A stretch of 64,000 bases of DNA, from contig NZ_QRVE01000007.1 of NCBI RefSeq assembly GCF_003462685.1, positions 29,543 to 93,542 on the forward strand, given 5' to 3'. Shown one piece after another: positions 25,290 to 32,981 of this stretch. The position numbers were made by a program, and so were the translations under genes. The notes under the pieces are model-generated. The model made no database searches and had not been told where the DNA came from. It was given only the letters and a program-made list of their open reading frames with translations. How positions within the stretch are numbered: the stretch's first letter is position 1; each line of letters opens with the position of its first letter. The stretch is from Collinsella sp. AF23-4AC (GTDB lineage Bacteria > Actinomycetota > Coriobacteriia > Coriobacteriales > Coriobacteriaceae).

Positions 25290-26213
25290 ATGGCAAACGT
25301 TCTTGTCTTTGGTCACCAGAACCCCGATAACGACGCCATCATGAGCGCCGTCGTCCTGTCCCAGCTGCTCAACCAGGTTGAGTATGCCGGCAACACCTAC
25401 GAGGCCTGCGCCCTTGGTCAGCTTCCGGCAGAGTCCGCCAAGCTGCTTGCCGACGCCGGCATCGCCGAGCCCCGCGTGATTGAGTCCGTCGAGGCCGGTC
25501 AGCTCGTCGTCCTCACCGACCACAACGAGTCTGCCCAGTCCGTTGCCGGTCTTAAGGACGCCACGGTCTTTGGTGTCGTCGATCATCACCGCATCGGCGA
25601 CTTCGAGACCGCCGGCCCGCTGCACTACATCTGCCTGCCCTGGGGCTCCAGCTGCACCATCGTCACCAAGCTCGCCGGCGTGCTCGGCGTTGAGCTTTCC
25701 GACGTCCAGGCTAAGCTGCTGCTCTCGGCCATGATGACCGATACGCTCATGCTCAAGAGCCCCACCACCACCGATGTCGACCGCACCGTTGCCGCCAAGC
25801 TCGGCGAGCAGGTGGGCGTCGACCCGGTCAAGTTTGGCATGGAGGTCTTCCTCACCCGTCCGTCCGGCTCCTTCACTGCAGCCGAGATGGTCGGCAACGA
25901 CATCAAGATGTTCGAGCCCGCTGGCAAGAAGCTGCTCATTGGCCAGTACGAGACCGTCGACAAGAGCCGCGCGCTCGGCATGATCGACGAGATCCGCGAG
26001 GCCATGCGCGCCTACGCCGCCGAGAAGGGTGCCGACGGCATCGTCCTGTGCATCACCGACATCATGGAGGAGGGCTCGCAGGTCCTGCTCGAGGGCGAGA
26101 CCGAGGCTGCTCAGAAGGGCCTGGGCATTGCCGACGAGCACGACGGCGTCTGGATGCCGGGCGTCCTCTCCCGCAAAAAGCAGGTCGCTGCCCCCATCAT
26201 GGCCGCCTGCTAG
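25290..26213 (+). CDS. Manganese-dependent inorganic pyrophosphatase
   Basis: A family II (DHH) pyrophosphatase of 307 residues. Metal ligands occur in GHQNPDNDA, LTDHNE and VVDHHRIG, and the C-terminal substrate loop is SRKKQ. It hydrolyses PPi to drive biosynthesis. No CBS regulatory insert is present. GGAGG precedes the ATG. It is monocistronic with a terminator after it. Confidence 0.95.
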   Translation: MANVLVFGHQNPDNDAIMSAVVLSQLLNQVEYAGNTYEACALGQLPAESAKLLADAGIAEPRVIESVEAGQLVVLTDHNESAQSVAGLKDATVFGVVDHHRIGDFETAGPLHYICLPWGSSCTIVTKLAGVLGVELSDVQAKLLLSAMMTDTLMLKSPTTTDVDRTVAAKLGEQVGVDPVKFGMEVFLTRPSGSFTAAEMVGNDIKMFEPAGKKLLIGQYETVDKSRALGMIDEIREAMRAYAAEKGADGIVLCITDIMEEGSQVLLEGETEAAQKGLGIADEHDGVWMPGVLSRKKQVAAPIMAAC

Positions 26214-26232
26214 GTTTAGTTGACCGAACGCC

Positions 26233-26272
26233 ACGACCGGATCGCGGACGCCCCGCGCTCCGGTCGTTTTTT
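26233..26272 (+). terminator. Terminator of ppaC
   Basis: ACGACCGGA pairs with TCCGGTCGT, followed by six T. Confidence 0.85.
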
Positions 26273-26369
26273 GTGCACGACGCTGCGTCGTCTCTTGGGC
26301 AGGCGCGCCCGTGCCGTTGAGCAAATAATGTTCAACCTGTGGTTCCGCTTTTCGGCCACGCCTGCGTGC

Positions 26370-26450
26370 TTGTCGTGCAGGGTAGGCTAGATGCAAGCGT
26401 AATACGTTAGAGCGCGGCGCCGCCACTTGGGCGGGCCGTGCTTTTTTAAG
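26370..26450 (+). promoter_or_regulatory. Structured leader with terminator before nhaA
   Basis: About 80 bases of leader end in a terminator: GCGCGGC pairs with GCCGTGC around GCCACTTGGGC, then six T. The terminator lies only ~30 bases before the nhaA start, so it must be overcome for expression. That is the layout of a transcription-terminating riboswitch or attenuator. Leader RNAs that sense monovalent ions (nhaA-I and nhaA-II motifs) are known upstream of nhaA in other bacteria; whether this belongs to them was not tested. Confidence 0.5.
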
Positions 26451-26480
26451 ACGGGAGCCTTCCCGTGAAAGGAGCCGCCC

Positions 26481-27839
26481 ATGGCAGCAACTGAGCAGCT
26501 GTTCAACGTTCGTGAGCGCAAGCGCTTTGAACGTCACGACATTTGGGAGCGCATCGCCGAGAACGGCACGATTTCCGCCGCCGTCATGGTCTTCGCCGCT
26601 ATCGCCGCCGTCATCTGCGCCAACACCGATGCCTACGAGGCCATCCATCACTTTTTGGAGACCCCGCTGTATGTGGGCTTGGGCAACCTTACGGCCGGTC
26701 TCACCGTTGAGCTTTTCGTCAACGACTTCCTCATGGCGATTTTCTTTTTGTTGGTGGGCATTGAGCTTAAGTACGAGATGACGGTCGGCGAGCTCAAGAA
26801 TCCGCGTCAGGCCATGCTTCCCATGCTGGCGGCCGTGGGCGGCGTCGTCGTTCCCGCCTGCATCTACCTGATCTTTAACCATGCCGGTGCCCGCAACGGT
26901 TGGGCCATTCCCATGGCAACCGATATTGCCTTTGCGCTGGGCGTGCTGTCGCTTTTGGGCAATCGCGTGCCCAACGGCGTGCGCGTGTTCTTCTCGACGC
27001 TCGCTATTGCCGACGACCTGATTTCCATCGCCGCCATCGCCATTTTCTACGGTCAGAGCCCCAATCCGTTTTGGTTGGGCGCCGCCGCGCTTGTGACCTG
27101 CGCGCTCGTGTGGCTTAACAAGACGCAGCATTACCGCCTTGCCCCGTATTCGGTACTGGGTCTGCTGTTGTGGTTCTGCATGTTCAAGAGCGGCGTGCAC
27201 GCTACGCTTGCCGGCGTCATCCTGGCCTTCACCATTCCGGCCAAGTGCGGCGTCAAGCTCGATAGCCTTACCGATTGGCTGGGCGAGTGCCTGCCGTTGC
27301 TCGATGACCGCTACGACGACGAGGCGCACATCCTGGGCCAGCATGACTTTACCGTCTCGACAACCAAGGTCGAGCGCGTCATGCACCGCGTGACCCCGCC
27401 GCTTATCCGCATGGAGCGTCTGATCTCCACGCCGGTCAACTTTGTGATCCTGCCGATCTTTGCGTTCGTGAACGCGCAGGTTCGTCTGGTGGGCGTGGAC
27501 ATGAGCACGCTGCTCACCGACCCGGTGACGCTCGGCGTGTACTTTGGCATGCTGCTGGGCAAGCCGATCGGCATCTTTGGTATGACGTTTGCCCTGGTTA
27601 AGCTTAAGGCCTGCGAGCTGCCGCACAATGTCAACTGGCACATGATTGCCGGCGTGGGCATTCTGGGCGGTATCGGCTTTACCATGTCGATCCTCATCAG
27701 CGGCCTCGCCTTCCCGACGGCCCAGTTTGAGGTTCTGGCTGCCAAGGCCGCTATTCTCGCCGGTTCGGTCACCGCTGCCGTGCTCGGCATGATCTACATG
27801 AGCGTGGTCTGCAAGCACCCCGCGCCCAAAGACGAGTAA
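26481..27839 (+). CDS. Na+/H+ antiporter NhaA
   Basis: A 452-residue antiporter. The Asp pair of the ion-binding site is in LAIADDLIS, and PMATDIAFALGVL with VGIELKYEM are conserved NhaA segments. About 12 membrane segments are expected. It is longer than the E. coli protein, with an extra hydrophilic stretch in the middle (around residues 265-310) and a short N-terminal extension. GAAAGGAG precedes the ATG. It exports Na+ or Li+ in exchange for protons. Confidence 0.93.
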   Translation: MAATEQLFNVRERKRFERHDIWERIAENGTISAAVMVFAAIAAVICANTDAYEAIHHFLETPLYVGLGNLTAGLTVELFVNDFLMAIFFLLVGIELKYEMTVGELKNPRQAMLPMLAAVGGVVVPACIYLIFNHAGARNGWAIPMATDIAFALGVLSLLGNRVPNGVRVFFSTLAIADDLISIAAIAIFYGQSPNPFWLGAAALVTCALVWLNKTQHYRLAPYSVLGLLLWFCMFKSGVHATLAGVILAFTIPAKCGVKLDSLTDWLGECLPLLDDRYDDEAHILGQHDFTVSTTKVERVMHRVTPPLIRMERLISTPVNFVILPIFAFVNAQVRLVGVDMSTLLTDPVTLGVYFGMLLGKPIGIFGMTFALVKLKACELPHNVNWHMIAGVGILGGIGFTMSILISGLAFPTAQFEVLAAKAAILAGSVTAAVLGMIYMSVVCKHPAPKDE

Positions 27840-27924
27840 GAGCGCGAAAACCGGCTCCAGAACCGATTCGGGCGCGTTCAAAATGCGGATTCGGGCGGTG
27901 CTTGCCGCCTGCCAGACACGCCAG

Positions 27925-28152
27925 TGGTCAAAAAACGCCGTTTGTGAGTACTGTCACAAACGGCGTATCATTTTAGGTGCGGAAAATAATGAACAAAGTT
28001 ATAAGAACTGTACGTTAATGAGTGACCATCGACTTCCAATTTGGCGCTAGCTGACGGTGATTAGGAAGTTTCAAGTCGAGTTTTGCCGATTTCGACCAAG
28101 AATCGCTGCTACTAAAAAGGTAACAGTACTCATATTTGCCTTTTTTTGGCCA
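27925..28152. mobile_element. MITE-like element, copy 1
   Basis: A 228-base AT-rich element between nhaA and the next gene. Its ends are inverted repeats: TGGTCAAAAAAC with GAGTACTGTCAC at the left and TGGCCAAAAAA with GAGTACTGTTAC at the right when read inward. It matches the ends and length of the element at 42504-42728. A nested hairpin, ACGCCGTTTGTG / CACAAACGGCGT, lies at 27936-27967. No transposase is encoded. Confidence 0.65.
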
Positions 28153-28160
28153 CAAGCCCT

Positions 28161-28214
28161 AAAACAAGCCTCGCCAAGGTCGGGAAGCGGGCCAAATCGC
28201 CGGCCTCGAGGCTT
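28161..28214 (-). terminator. Terminator of the minus-strand small gene
   Basis: Read on the minus strand, AAGCCTCG and CGAGGCTT pair around a GC-rich inner stem and are followed by TGTTTT. It overlaps the stop codon of the gene at 28213. Confidence 0.6.
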
Positions 28215-28467
28215 ATTCCACCGTTCCGTAGACGGCGCCCCAGCCGTGGGCGGCCAAGGCGGAGTTGAGCTGGTCGCACAGCGACTGGCGGTCGTAATAG
28301 CCGGGCGGTAGCAGGTTGACGATTTCCATGAGGTCGGGCGCCAGGTCCAAGATTTCGGCCTGTACGATCAGATCCAGGCGGTCGATGGCGTGGCGGTCGT
28401 AAAACAGTCCGTCGACCAGGCGCTGCAGGTCGCCGAATTCCTCGGCCCTAAACGATCCGTACTCCAT
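28213..28467 (-). CDS. Small protein of unknown function
   Basis: An 84-residue acidic, helix-rich protein with no signal peptide or membrane segment. The start at 28467 has AAGGAGG 8 bases upstream, a strong ribosome binding site that supports it as a real gene. It contains LPPGYYDRQSLCDQLNSALA and an alternation of acidic and hydrophobic residues. I do not recognise the family. It lies alone on the minus strand between nhaA and the aminotransferase gene. Confidence 0.65.
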   Translation of the reverse strand: MEYGSFRAEEFGDLQRLVDGLFYDRHAIDRLDLIVQAEILDLAPDLMEIVNLLPPGYYDRQSLCDQLNSALAAHGWGAVYGTVE

Positions 28468-28616
28468 AGTGCCTCCTTGGGCGCCCCACGCCGGCATGCG
28501 CGGCGATTCGTAATTTATTGCGATGAACTTAATCTATCACGGCTTCATAACGTTGCGGCGGTGGCGGTCTATACTTAGACGAACTGCAACGTACCGCTTC
28601 GCGAAAGGTCGCACCC

Positions 28617-29921
28617 ATGCAGACGATCTACCAGAAGATGGAAACCACCGAACTCGATGTCGCCATCGAGGCGCTCAAAGCCGAGGTCGCCGAGGTCAAG
28701 GCCAAGGGCCTGGCGCTCGACATGGCCCGCGGCAAGCCGTCGCCCTCCCAGGTGGACATCTCGCGCCCCATGCTCGATATCCTTAACGCCGACGCCGATC
28801 TGCACGACGGCAACGTCGACTGCTCCAACTACGGCTGCTTTGAGGGCATTCCCTCGGCACGCAAGTTGGCAGGGGAGTTCCTGGGCTGCCCCGCCGAGCA
28901 GACGCTCGTGCTGGGCTCGTCGAGCCTCCTGATCGAGCATGACATCGCCGGCATGTTCTGGCGCTGCGGCTCGTGCGGCAGCGAGCCCTGGGACGCCTAC
29001 GAGGCCGCGCACGACGGCAAGAAGGTCAAGTTCCTGTGCCCCGTTCCCGGCTACGATCGCCACTTTGGCATCACCGCCGATCTGGGTATCGAGAATGTCC
29101 CCGTTGCGATGACCGACAACGGCCCCGACATGGACGAGGTCGAGCGCCTGGTTGCTGCCGACGACTCCATCAAGGGTATCTGGTGCGTGCCCAAGTATTC
29201 CAACCCCACGGGCATCACCTTTAGCGAGGACACCGTGCGCCGCCTAGTCGAGATGCCCACGGCCGCGCCCGATTTTCGCATCTTCTGGGACAACGCCTAC
29301 TGCGTGCACGACCTGTACGACGAGACCGACGAGCTCGCAAACATCTTTGACCTCGCTCGCACGGCGGGCACCGAGGACCGTGTGGTGGCCTTTGCCTCGA
29401 CGTCCAAGATCACCTTTCCGGGCGCCGGCATCGGCTTTATTGGTGCGAGCCCCGCGGTTATTGCCGAGTTCTCCAAGCGCCTGAAGGCCGGCCTCATCAG
29501 CGCCGACAAGCTCAACCAGCTGCGTCACGTGCGCTTCCTTCCCACCATCGAGGCGGTCAAGGAGCACATGAAAAAGCATGCCGAGTTCCTGCGCCCGCGC
29601 TTTGAGGCCGTCGAGCGCAAGCTCACCGAGGGCTTGGGCGACACGGGCTGCGCCACTTGGACGCACCCCCGCGGCGGCTACTTTGTAAGCTTCGATGGTC
29701 CCGAGGGCTCGGCCCAAAAGGTCGCCGCGCTTTGCGCCGACCTGGGCGTCAAGCTCACGCCGGCCGGTGCCACCTGGCCCTATGGCAAGGACCCGCGCGA
29801 CACCAACATCCGCATCGCGCCGAGCTATCCCACGGTCGAGGACCTGGAGGCCGCGCTCGATGTGCTGGTGCTGGCCGTTAAGCTTGTCGCTGCCGAGCTT
29901 GCGCGTGCCGAGCGCGCCTAA
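28617..29921 (+). CDS. Class I aminotransferase (aspartate aminotransferase type)
   Basis: A 434-residue PLP enzyme resembling the subgroup of aspartate aminotransferases found in Corynebacterium and Bacillus (Aminotran_MocR type). The PLP Lys is in FASTSKITFPG, followed by GIGFIG. VPKYSNPTG and FWDNAY are the cofactor-contacting segments, and the Arg of NIRIAPSYP fits the substrate carboxylate site. GAAAGG precedes the ATG. Its place in metabolism is probably aspartate/glutamate transamination; the exact amino acid is not certain. Confidence 0.88.
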   Translation: MQTIYQKMETTELDVAIEALKAEVAEVKAKGLALDMARGKPSPSQVDISRPMLDILNADADLHDGNVDCSNYGCFEGIPSARKLAGEFLGCPAEQTLVLGSSSLLIEHDIAGMFWRCGSCGSEPWDAYEAAHDGKKVKFLCPVPGYDRHFGITADLGIENVPVAMTDNGPDMDEVERLVAADDSIKGIWCVPKYSNPTGITFSEDTVRRLVEMPTAAPDFRIFWDNAYCVHDLYDETDELANIFDLARTAGTEDRVVAFASTSKITFPGAGIGFIGASPAVIAEFSKRLKAGLISADKLNQLRHVRFLPTIEAVKEHMKKHAEFLRPRFEAVERKLTEGLGDTGCATWTHPRGGYFVSFDGPEGSAQKVAALCADLGVKLTPAGATWPYGKDPRDTNIRIAPSYPTVEDLEAALDVLVLAVKLVAAELARAERA

Positions 29922-29972
29922 CGCGCGGCTTCCCGTACTATCCGCACTTTCGATACGTAAAGGAGCGTATAC

Positions 29973-30287
29973 ATGGATTTGGGTATTTCCACCAACCCCA
30001 CGCCGGAGATCTACACCATTAAGGTAACCGGCGAGATCGATATCTCTAACGCCGACAGTCTGCGTAACGCCATCGACCTGGCGCTCGAGCAGCCCACCGA
30101 TGCCGTTGAGCTCGATTTTGCCCAGGTGAGCTACATCGATTCGACGGGCATTGGCGTGCTCGTGGGCGCCGCGCACCACGCGGGCGACCACGGCAAGCGC
30201 TTTAGCTGCACCAATGTGCAGCCCCAGGTGATGCGCGTGGTTCAGCTGTTGGGTGTCGACCAGGAGATTTCGATCACCGCTGCATAA
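29973..30287 (+). CDS. STAS-domain anti-sigma factor antagonist
   Basis: A 104-residue single STAS domain like SpoIIAA/RsbV. The regulatory Ser lies in YIDSTGIGVLVG, the site phosphorylated by a partner anti-sigma kinase. AAGGAG precedes the ATG. No kinase or sigma factor gene is nearby, so its partners lie elsewhere. It is 51 bases after the aminotransferase gene and may be co-transcribed with it. Confidence 0.88.
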   Translation: MDLGISTNPTPEIYTIKVTGEIDISNADSLRNAIDLALEQPTDAVELDFAQVSYIDSTGIGVLVGAAHHAGDHGKRFSCTNVQPQVMRVVQLLGVDQEISITAA

Positions 30288-30440
30288 TCTTTGCCCCCAA
30301 AAGGGCGTGCCGTTTGGCATATGTTTGTGATGCGCTCGGACGTTTTGGCGTCCGGGCGCTATACTTGACCGAATGAATAGACGAGTTCCGGCCGAATGGC
30401 GCGGTGCGGGCTCGACTCACATCGAGCCTTGGAGGTATGT

Positions 30441-31034
30441 GTGTTTGGTATTGGAGAGGGTGAGCTCGCGATCATCGTGGTCTTCGGCTTTTTGCTGTTT
30501 GGCCCGGATAAGCTCCCGCAGATGGGCCGCACGATCGGCCGTGCCATCCGTCAGTTCCGCGAGACGCAGGAAAAGATGACGGCTGTTGTTCAGTCCGAGA
30601 TTATCGATCCGGTGAGCGAGGCCGCGTCGGCCCCGGTCAAGCCCAAGAAGGCTGCTGCGACCGACGACGATTCCGATGCGGACGAGGATGCCGCCGAGAA
30701 GGCAGCACCCGCCAAGAAGGAGACCTTTGCCGAGCGTCGCGCCCGTCTTGCTGCCGAGAAGGCCGCAAGCGAGGGTGCTGCTGAGGGCGAGAATGCTGCC
30801 GAGGAGCCTGCGACCGAGGGCGTCGAGCCCGCAGGTGCCGAGTCCGAGGCCACAGCCGCTGTCGAGCCCGAGCCTGTTGCAGACCCCGAGCCCGAGCCGG
30901 CAGAGCCCACGACGGCTGACCTCTACGCCCGTCGTCCCCGCAAGCGCAAAGCCGTCGTCGACCAGCTCGCTCGCGAGCTCGAGGCCGAGGACGACGCTGC
31001 TGCCGCCGACGCCCCGAAGGGAGGCGATGAGTAA
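30441..31034 (+). CDS. TatA/TatB-like twin-arginine translocase subunit
   Basis: A 197-residue Tat subunit. The N-terminal membrane helix and hinge read MFGIGEGELAIIVVFGFLLF then GPDKLPQMGR, followed by an amphipathic helix. The rest (about 60-197) is a long acidic, Ala/Glu/Pro-rich tail. The start is a GTG at 30441 with TTGGAGG 5 bases upstream. The length and tail fit TatB, though Gram-positive bacteria often use bifunctional TatA. Its stop overlaps the tatC start. Confidence 0.87.
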   Translation: MFGIGEGELAIIVVFGFLLFGPDKLPQMGRTIGRAIRQFRETQEKMTAVVQSEIIDPVSEAASAPVKPKKAAATDDDSDADEDAAEKAAPAKKETFAERRARLAAEKAASEGAAEGENAAEEPATEGVEPAGAESEATAAVEPEPVADPEPEPAEPTTADLYARRPRKRKAVVDQLARELEAEDDAAAADAPKGGDE

Positions 31035-31825
31035 TGCCTATCGGACCTGCGCGTATGCCGCTCTTCGATCACCTGGGAGAGCTTCGTCGCCGCCTGACCA
31101 TCGTGGTCGTATCGGTGTTTGCCGCCGCTATCGTGCTGTATTTCGCCACGCCCGTGGTTCTCGACATCTTGGAAGACCCCATCCGCTCCTTTGTGCCGGA
31201 CGGTAAGTTTTACATCACCACCACGCTCGGCGGCTTTGGCCTGCGCTTCTCGCTTGCCATCAAGATGGCCGTGGTCATGTGCACGCCCATGATCATCTGG
31301 CAGATCCTGGCATTTTTCCTGCCGGCGCTGCGCCCCAACGAGCGCAAGTGGGTCGTGCCCACGGTGCTCGCCTCGACGGTGCTGTTCTTCCTGGGTGCCA
31401 TCTTCTGCTATTTCATCATCATCCCGGCGGGCTTTGAGTGGCTCATCGGCGAGACCTCGGCCGTCGCTACGGCGCTGCCCGACCTGGAGAACTACGTCAA
31501 CATGGAGCTGCTCTTTATGATCGGCTTTGGTGTGGCGTTTGAGCTGCCGCTCATCATCTTCTATCTGTCCGTCTTTCACATCGTGTCCTATGCGGCCTTC
31601 CGCAGCGCCTGGCGCTACGTGTACGTAGGCCTGCTTGTGGGCTCGGCTGTGATTACGCCCGACGGCTCGCCCGTTACGCTGGGTCTCATGTATGGCGCCC
31701 TGCTCTCGCTCTACGAGATTTCGCTCGCCATTGCTCGCGTGGTCATTACCGCGCGCGAGGGCAAGGAGGGCCTGTTCGTGAGCCGTCTGGACCTGTTCTC
31801 GGACGACGAGGACGACGAGGAGTAA
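31034..31825 (+). CDS. Twin-arginine translocase TatC
   Basis: A 263-residue, six-helix membrane protein, the receptor for twin-arginine signal peptides. HLGELRRRL at the N-terminus forms the signal-binding surface, and the conserved Glu in FGVAFELPL lies in the fourth helix. It starts within the stop codon of the TatB-like gene, so the two are translationally coupled. The C-terminus is acidic. The hypA gene follows after 6 bases, linking folded-protein export with nickel enzyme maturation. Confidence 0.95.
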   Translation: MPIGPARMPLFDHLGELRRRLTIVVVSVFAAAIVLYFATPVVLDILEDPIRSFVPDGKFYITTTLGGFGLRFSLAIKMAVVMCTPMIIWQILAFFLPALRPNERKWVVPTVLASTVLFFLGAIFCYFIIIPAGFEWLIGETSAVATALPDLENYVNMELLFMIGFGVAFELPLIIFYLSVFHIVSYAAFRSAWRYVYVGLLVGSAVITPDGSPVTLGLMYGALLSLYEISLAIARVVITAREGKEGLFVSRLDLFSDDEDDEE

Positions 31826-31831
31826 ATCGGT

Positions 31832-32188
31832 ATGCACGAGGTTGGCATTGTCAACGGCATACTCGATACAGTGATTCGCGCGGCGCGTGGGGCGGGGGCC
31901 TCGCGCGCCGTTTTGGTAACGCTGCGTATCGGGGATATGACCGAGGTCGTGCGCGAGGCGCTTGACTTTGCGTGGGAGACGTTTCGCGACGAGGACTCGC
32001 TCACGCGCGGCTGCGAGCTTGCCGTGGAGGAAGTCCATCCACAAAGCGAGTGTCTGGACTGCGGTGAGGTCTTTGAGCACGACCGTTTCCATTGCCGTTG
32101 TCCCCAATGTGGCGGTGCCAACGTGCGTCTGCTGCATGGCCGCGAACTCGACATCGCAAGTATCGAGATCGAGACCCCCGACGATTAG
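31832..32188 (+). CDS. Hydrogenase/urease nickel chaperone HypA
   Basis: A 118-residue HypA. MHEV at the N-terminus supplies the nickel-binding His2, and the zinc site is CLDCGEVF...CRCPQCG. It inserts nickel with HypB. It lies in a tatB-tatC-hypA-hypB row, consistent with maturation of an exported NiFe hydrogenase, but no hydrogenase structural gene is in this window. Confidence 0.93.
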   Translation: MHEVGIVNGILDTVIRAARGAGASRAVLVTLRIGDMTEVVREALDFAWETFRDEDSLTRGCELAVEEVHPQSECLDCGEVFEHDRFHCRCPQCGGANVRLLHGRELDIASIEIETPDD

Positions 32189-32243
32189 CACGCTCGCCAT
32201 CTAGCGATGGGGTATAAAAGGGCCAAAGTAAGGAGCGCTAAGT

Positions 32244-32927
32244 ATGGCCGAGAAAACGATTGATATCGCGTCGCCGATTCTGTCGCGCAACGAGCGCCTG
32301 GCAGATCAGCTGCGTCAGCGATTTAATGAGACAAACACCTACGTGATCAATGTGCTGTCGAGCCCCGGCTCGGGTAAGACCACCACGATTCTGGGCACCA
32401 ACGAGCGCCTGCGTGACAAAGCCGGCCTGCGCTGTGCCGTCATCGAGGGCGATATCGCCTCGGATGTCGACGCCATCACCATGAAGGAAGCCGGCATGCC
32501 CGCCATCCAGATCAACACGGGCGGCCTGTGCCACCTCGAGGGCAACATGATCATGGAGGCCGTCGACGCCTTCGACCAGGCCGTCGGTCTGGAGAACATC
32601 GATGTCATCTTTATCGAAAACGTGGGTAACCTGGTCTGCCCGGTCGACTTTGACCTGGGCGAGAACCTGTCCATCATGATTCTCTCGGTGTCCGAGGGCG
32701 ACGACAAGCCCATCAAGTACCCGGGCATCTTCCAACACGCCGGCGCGCAGCTGCTCAACAAGGTCGACGTGGCTCCGGCTTTCGATTTTGACATGGATAG
32801 GTATACTAAGACACTCGATGACCTCAATCCGCAAGCGCCGCGGTTTGCCGTGAGCGCGCGCAAGGGCGAGGGCATGGATGCCTGGTGCGATTGGCTCATC
32901 GGGCAGATTGAGCAAGCAAGGGCGTAA
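32244..32927 (+). CDS. Nickel-incorporation GTPase HypB
   Basis: A 227-residue SIMIBI GTPase. The P-loop is SSPGSGKTTT, the switch regions follow at EGDIASDVD and NTGGLCHLEG, and NKVD is the G4 motif. The conserved Cys-His of the metal site is present in GLCHLEG. The His-rich N-terminal tail of some HypB proteins is absent. AAGGAG precedes the ATG. It works with HypA. Confidence 0.94.
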   Translation: MAEKTIDIASPILSRNERLADQLRQRFNETNTYVINVLSSPGSGKTTTILGTNERLRDKAGLRCAVIEGDIASDVDAITMKEAGMPAIQINTGGLCHLEGNMIMEAVDAFDQAVGLENIDVIFIENVGNLVCPVDFDLGENLSIMILSVSEGDDKPIKYPGIFQHAGAQLLNKVDVAPAFDFDMDRYTKTLDDLNPQAPRFAVSARKGEGMDAWCDWLIGQIEQARA

Positions 32928-32981
32928 GTCGGCCGCCATACGGGCGGGCGTAGCCGCAGAGATACGAGATAGGAGCCTCTT

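Noticed and set aside
25254..27881. Long open frame opposite ppaC and nhaA
   Set aside because: It spans two well-supported genes and their terminator on the other strand.
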